From: Gemmatimonadota bacterium
GTDB lineage: Bacteria > Gemmatimonadota > Gemmatimonadetes > Gemmatimonadales > GWC2-71-9
Assembly (NCBI GenBank): GCA_003221985.1
Contig: QHUQ01000135.1
Location: forward strand, 1 to 17,865
Direction: 5' to 3'
DNA: 17,865 nucleotides
Shown: positions 14,799 to 17,865 of the stretch, piece after piece
Numbering within the stretch: position 1 is the first letter of the stretch
Layout of the letters: each line of letters starts with the position of its first letter
Made by a program: the position numbers and the translations under genes
Notes under the pieces: model-generated
Told to the model about the DNA's origin: nothing
The model's input: only the letters and a program-made list of their open reading frames with translations
The model's database searches: none

Positions 14799-14834
14799 GA
14801 TCACGACGTTCAGTCTTCAACCCGGAGTCCCATT

Positions 14835-15926
14835 ATGCGTCGCTTCCTGCTTGTCATTCCCCTGATCGCGCTCGCCGTGGCGTGCGATCGGGATCCCGCC
14901 AGTCCCGAGCGCACGCCGTCGTTCAACATCACGTCACCGCCCGCGCCCGCCCGCAACATCACCGTGATGACGCAGAATCTCTACGTCGGTGCGGACGTGG
15001 ATCTGGTGATTCGCGCCCTCGGCACCCCCGATCCCGGCGACGATTTCGCGGCGCTGCTCTTCGCGATCGAGACGGTGGGCAAGACCGACTTCCCGGCGCG
15101 CGCAGCGGCGATCGCCGACGAGATCGCGCGCGCGCGTCCGCATGCGGTCGGTCTCCAGGAAGTCTCGCAGATCGACATCGATCTGACGCCGCTCGGCGTG
15201 CCGGCCGTTGTGCATCAGGACTTTCTCGCGATTCTGCAGGCCGAGCTCGCGGCGCGCGGTTTGCATTACGCCGTCGCGGGAACGTCGGACAACGTCAACG
15301 TCAACCTCGTCTCCGGACTGGTCCGTCTGGTGGATCATGATGCACTGCTGGTCGATGCCGATCGGGTGACGATCGATGCGGCCAGCGGTCAGGATTTCGC
15401 CGTGAACCTGGGTCCGGTTGCGCCAGGCGTCGTCCTGATTCGCGGCTGGGTCTGGGCGCGTACGACGGTCGACGGACAGTCGTACACGTTCGCGAGCGCC
15501 CACACCGAAGCGAATCTGGCCGGCGCGCCACCGGGACTGCTCGAGCAGATTCGCGCCGCGCAGGTGGGCGAGATGGTAGCGACGCTCGGCGCGAGCGAAC
15601 GCGTCGTGCTGATGGGTGACCTGAACGACACGCCTGGCTCGCCGATGTATGAAGTCCTGGCGAGCTCGGGATTCACCGATAGCTGGCGCGCCCTGCGCCC
15701 GGGCGTCGATGGCCTCACCTGTTGCCACGTGGCCGATCTATCGGATCAAGTCGTGCGGTTCGATCAGCGCATCGATTACGTCTGGACGCGCGGGTTTGCG
15801 CGCGAAGACGGGAAGGTCGGGGGCAGCGTCGATCGCTTCGGCAACGTGCCAGCGGATCGCGTCGCGGGGCCGGCGTATCCGATCTGGCCGTCGGATCACG
15901 CGGGGCTGGTTGCGGCGCTCAAATAG
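14835..15926 (+). CDS. Secreted endonuclease/exonuclease/phosphatase-fold lipoprotein
   Basis: A 363-aa lipoprotein: hydrophobic signal LLVIPLIALAVAC with lipidation Cys17, then a low-complexity linker. The EEP catalytic domain has Asn48 (TQNLYVGAD), Glu109 (LQEV), His223 (ASAHTEA), Asp262/Asn264 (GDLNDTP), Asp314 (RIDYVW) and Asp354-His355 (SDH), a complete set for a metal-dependent phosphodiesterase. Likely substrates are nucleic acid, phospholipid or inositol phosphates; the sequence does not say which, and the PA-less, lipoprotein form fits sphingomyelinase-like or DNase-like secreted enzymes. The start ATG has GGAG 7 nt upstream. It stands alone on the plus strand after the sigma/FecR genes. 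Outer-membrane or periplasmic location is inferred from the lipobox. Confidence 0.88.
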   Translation: MRRFLLVIPLIALAVACDRDPASPERTPSFNITSPPAPARNITVMTQNLYVGADVDLVIRALGTPDPGDDFAALLFAIETVGKTDFPARAAAIADEIARARPHAVGLQEVSQIDIDLTPLGVPAVVHQDFLAILQAELAARGLHYAVAGTSDNVNVNLVSGLVRLVDHDALLVDADRVTIDAASGQDFAVNLGPVAPGVVLIRGWVWARTTVDGQSYTFASAHTEANLAGAPPGLLEQIRAAQVGEMVATLGASERVVLMGDLNDTPGSPMYEVLASSGFTDSWRALRPGVDGLTCCHVADLSDQVVRFDQRIDYVWTRGFAREDGKVGGSVDRFGNVPADRVAGPAYPIWPSDHAGLVAALK

Positions 15927-15935
15927 TGACGAAAT

Positions 15936-15965
15936 TGTAGGGGCGCAGCATGCTGCGCCCCTACA
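15936..15965. repeat. 30-bp perfect palindrome between convergent genes
   Basis: tgtaggggcgcagca followed by its exact reverse complement tgctgcgcccctaca, starting 10 bp after the EEP stop codon and ending 14 bp before the stop of the convergent molybdoenzyme gene. It would fold as a very stable hairpin in either transcript, so it can serve as a bidirectional terminator. Its perfect symmetry also resembles REP-like or palindromic repeat elements. Confidence 0.85.
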
Positions 15966-15979
15966 GGAATGCCGACTAG

Positions 15980-17865
15980 CTACGTAATCCTGCCAATCGG
16001 CAGTCTCCGAATCCGTTTTCCCGCCGCCGCGAATATCGCATTACACACCGCCGGCGCGGTCGGCGGAACCGAGGGCTCTCCGATTCCACCCAACGTGTCT
16101 GTACTGGGCACGATGTGGACTTCCACGACGGGCATCTCCGGCATCCGCAGGACCGGATAGTCGTTGAAGTTGCTTTGCTTCACCCGGCCGTTTTCGATCG
16201 TGATCTCGCCATACAGCGCCGCCGAGAGGCCGAACACCACGCCGCCCTGCATTTGCGCGGCGATGGTATCGGTGTTCACGACCGGCCCGCAGTCCACGGC
16301 GCACACCACGCGATGCACGCGGACCGTGCCGTCGGGCGCCACCGAGACCTCTGCGACTTCGGCGCACGTCGTCGGCTCCCATTCGGCGATCGCGATGCCG
16401 CGCCCATGGCCGGCGGGAAGGGGCGTGCCCCAGCCGGCTTTCGTTGCCGCCAGCTCGAGCGTGCGCAGATGGCGGGGCTTCGTTTGCAGCAGCTCGCGCC
16501 GCAGCTCATACGGATCGCGGCCCGCGGCCGCGGCAACTTCGTCGAAGAAGCACTCGACCACGAACGCGTTCTGCGACGCGCCGACCGAACGCCAAAAGCC
16601 GAGCGGCACCGGCAGATCCGCCGCGACCTGGTCGACGGAGACATTCGGGAACGCGTACGGAATGTCTGAGGCACCGTCGATCAGCGTCCTATCGATGCCG
16701 TTCTCCAGCGGCCCGAACTTGAGGAGGATCGGCGGAGCGACGATGTGATGGGTCCAGGCGATCGGCTTGTTCTGCGCGTCGAGCCCCGCCGCGAGCTGAT
16801 TGTATGTCGCGGGACGATAAAACCCGTGCTTCATGTCGTCCTCGCGCGACCAGATCACCTTGACCGGCGCATTCACCGCCTTCGAGATGCGCACGGCCTC
16901 GGCAACGAAGTCCGACTCGAGCCGCCTCCCGAAACCGCCACCGAGCAACGTGGTGTGAATCCGGACCTTCTCGACCGGTACACCGGCCGCCTCGGCGGCG
17001 ACTTGCTGCGCGCGCGTCTGATTCTGCGTCGGCGCCCACACTTCGCAGCCGTCCGCGCGCGCGAAGGCCGTGCAGTTCATCGGCTCCATCGTGGCGTGAT
17101 GGAGGAACGGTACTTCGTAGACGGCTTCGACACGCTTCGCGGCTGCGACGAGCGCGGCGACGGGGTCACCATCCTTGCGCGCCTGGGCTCCGGACTGGCC
17201 CGCGAGCGCCGCGAGCCTGGCAGGTATGTTGCCGAGCGAGGCGTTCGCTCCCTCGTCCCATGTGACCTTGAGGGCCTGGCGTCCCTGGACAGCTTGCCAG
17301 TAGGTGTCGGCGACGACGGCGACGCCGCTCTCCGTGCCAACGCCCCACGCGCCTTGCACCCCGGTCCACGCGGTGCTCTCGAGCTGGACGACATGACGCA
17401 CGCCAGGGACTGCTTTCGCGGCGACCGCGTCGAAGGTCTTCACCTTGCCGCCGAACACAGGTGAGCGTTCGATCGTGGCAATGAGCATCCCCGGCACGCG
17501 CACGTCGATGCCGAACTGTGCGGTGCCGTTGACCTTCGACGGTGTGTCGAGCCGACGCACACCGGTGCCGAGGAGACGGAAGTCTTTCGGATCCTTGAGC
17601 GGCGCGTTCTCCGGAACCGGGATCGTCGCCGCTTTTTGCGCCAACTCACCGTACGTCAGTCGTTTCCGGCTTCTGATGTGGACGACGGTACCGATGTCGG
17701 CGCGGCAGCTCGCGGGCTCGACGTTCCACGTCTGAGCGGCTGCAGTGACGAGCATCGCACGCGCCGTCGCGCCGGCTTTGCGCAGGATATCCCAGGACGT
17801 GCGCACGCTGGTGCTGCCGCCGGTAGACATGCGGCGCGACCAGCCGGCTGGATTATCGGGCACGG
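15980..17865 (-). CDS. Isoquinoline 1-oxidoreductase-type molybdopterin subunit (5' end cut off)
   Basis: Large subunit of a periplasm-type molybdenum hydroxylase, similar to isoquinoline 1-oxidoreductase beta (IorB) or aldehyde/nicotinate hydroxylases. The minus frame is open to the right edge, and 628 residues are seen of a usual 700-750; the N-terminus, including any Tat signal, is missing. Visible parts are a first Mo-domain copy (STGGSTSVRTSWDILRKAGA), FRLLGTGVRRLDTPSKVNGTAQFGID, EVPFLHHATMEPMNCTA, LLGGGFGRRLESDF, SREDDMKHGFYRP, GFWRSVGASQNAFVVE and the catalytic GGIGEPSVPPTAPA (Glu codon 16076-16078). It lacks the xanthine-specific Glu/Arg context of the other large subunit, so its substrate differs. 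The 2Fe-2S partner probably lies beyond the edge. Confidence 0.9.
   Translation of the reverse strand, partial: VPDNPAGWSRRMSTGGSTSVRTSWDILRKAGATARAMLVTAAAQTWNVEPASCRADIGTVVHIRSRKRLTYGELAQKAATIPVPENAPLKDPKDFRLLGTGVRRLDTPSKVNGTAQFGIDVRVPGMLIATIERSPVFGGKVKTFDAVAAKAVPGVRHVVQLESTAWTGVQGAWGVGTESGVAVVADTYWQAVQGRQALKVTWDEGANASLGNIPARLAALAGQSGAQARKDGDPVAALVAAAKRVEAVYEVPFLHHATMEPMNCTAFARADGCEVWAPTQNQTRAQQVAAEAAGVPVEKVRIHTTLLGGGFGRRLESDFVAEAVRISKAVNAPVKVIWSREDDMKHGFYRPATYNQLAAGLDAQNKPIAWTHHIVAPPILLKFGPLENGIDRTLIDGASDIPYAFPNVSVDQVAADLPVPLGFWRSVGASQNAFVVECFFDEVAAAAGRDPYELRRELLQTKPRHLRTLELAATKAGWGTPLPAGHGRGIAIAEWEPTTCAEVAEVSVAPDGTVRVHRVVCAVDCGPVVNTDTIAAQMQGGVVFGLSAALYGEITIENGRVKQSNFNDYPVLRMPEMPVVEVHIVPSTDTLGGIGEPSVPPTAPAVCNAIFAAAGKRIRRLPIGRIT

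Overview
The window is GC-rich, densely coded DNA from a diderm bacterium. The combination of lipoprotein and envelope genes, an ECF sigma factor with a FecR-type partner, and gene style fits Gemmatimonadota best; Acidobacteriota or another soil diderm phylum is possible. This assignment is inference from gene content, because no rRNA or other phylogenetic marker is present. No tRNA, rRNA, CRISPR array or transposase was seen.

Layout. 1-2626 (minus): malate synthase then isocitrate lyase (cut by the left edge), the two glyoxylate-shunt enzymes, tightly coupled. 2627-2938: a divergent intergenic region packed with inverted repeats. 2939-6762 (plus): a three-subunit xanthine dehydrogenase (Mo, 2Fe-2S and FAD subunits) followed by a DUF985-type cupin. 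6763-6826: a convergent gap with a perfect 26-bp palindrome. 6827-9775 (minus): DUF3830 cyclophilin-like protein, allantoinase and allantoate amidohydrolase, with overlapping ends. 9774-14754 (plus): 5-hydroxyisourate hydrolase, OHCU decarboxylase, a TIGR03546/TIGR03545-type membrane pair, a two-TM PH-like protein, an ECF sigma factor and a damaged FecR-type anti-sigma gene. Neighbouring genes in this run overlap or lie within 4 bp. 14835-15926 (plus): a secreted endonuclease/exonuclease/phosphatase-fold lipoprotein. 15936-15965: a perfect 30-bp palindrome. 15980-17865 (minus): a second molybdenum hydroxylase large subunit (isoquinoline 1-oxidoreductase beta type), cut by the right edge.

How it works together. 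The centre is a purine-catabolism island: (hypo)xanthine to urate (XDH), 5-hydroxyisourate to OHCU (HIU hydrolase), OHCU to allantoin (OHCU decarboxylase), allantoin to allantoate (allantoinase), then ureidoglycine/ureidoglycolate (allantoate amidohydrolase). The released glyoxylate can be condensed with acetyl-CoA by the adjacent malate synthase. The step urate to 5-hydroxyisourate has no recognisable enzyme here, nor do the last ureidoglycine/ureidoglycolate steps. Two poorly characterised proteins, the DUF3830 protein and the DUF985 cupin, sit inside the cluster and are the natural candidates for a missing or accessory activity.

Most worth a second look: the DUF3830 protein with no urate oxidase; divergent purine operons whose start codons overlap in a single CATG; the stack of hairpins ahead of the xdh operon; an 8-bp tandem repeat inside the XDH large-subunit gene; the anti-sigma gene that has apparently lost its membrane anchor and reading frame; and two long perfect palindromes between convergent genes.
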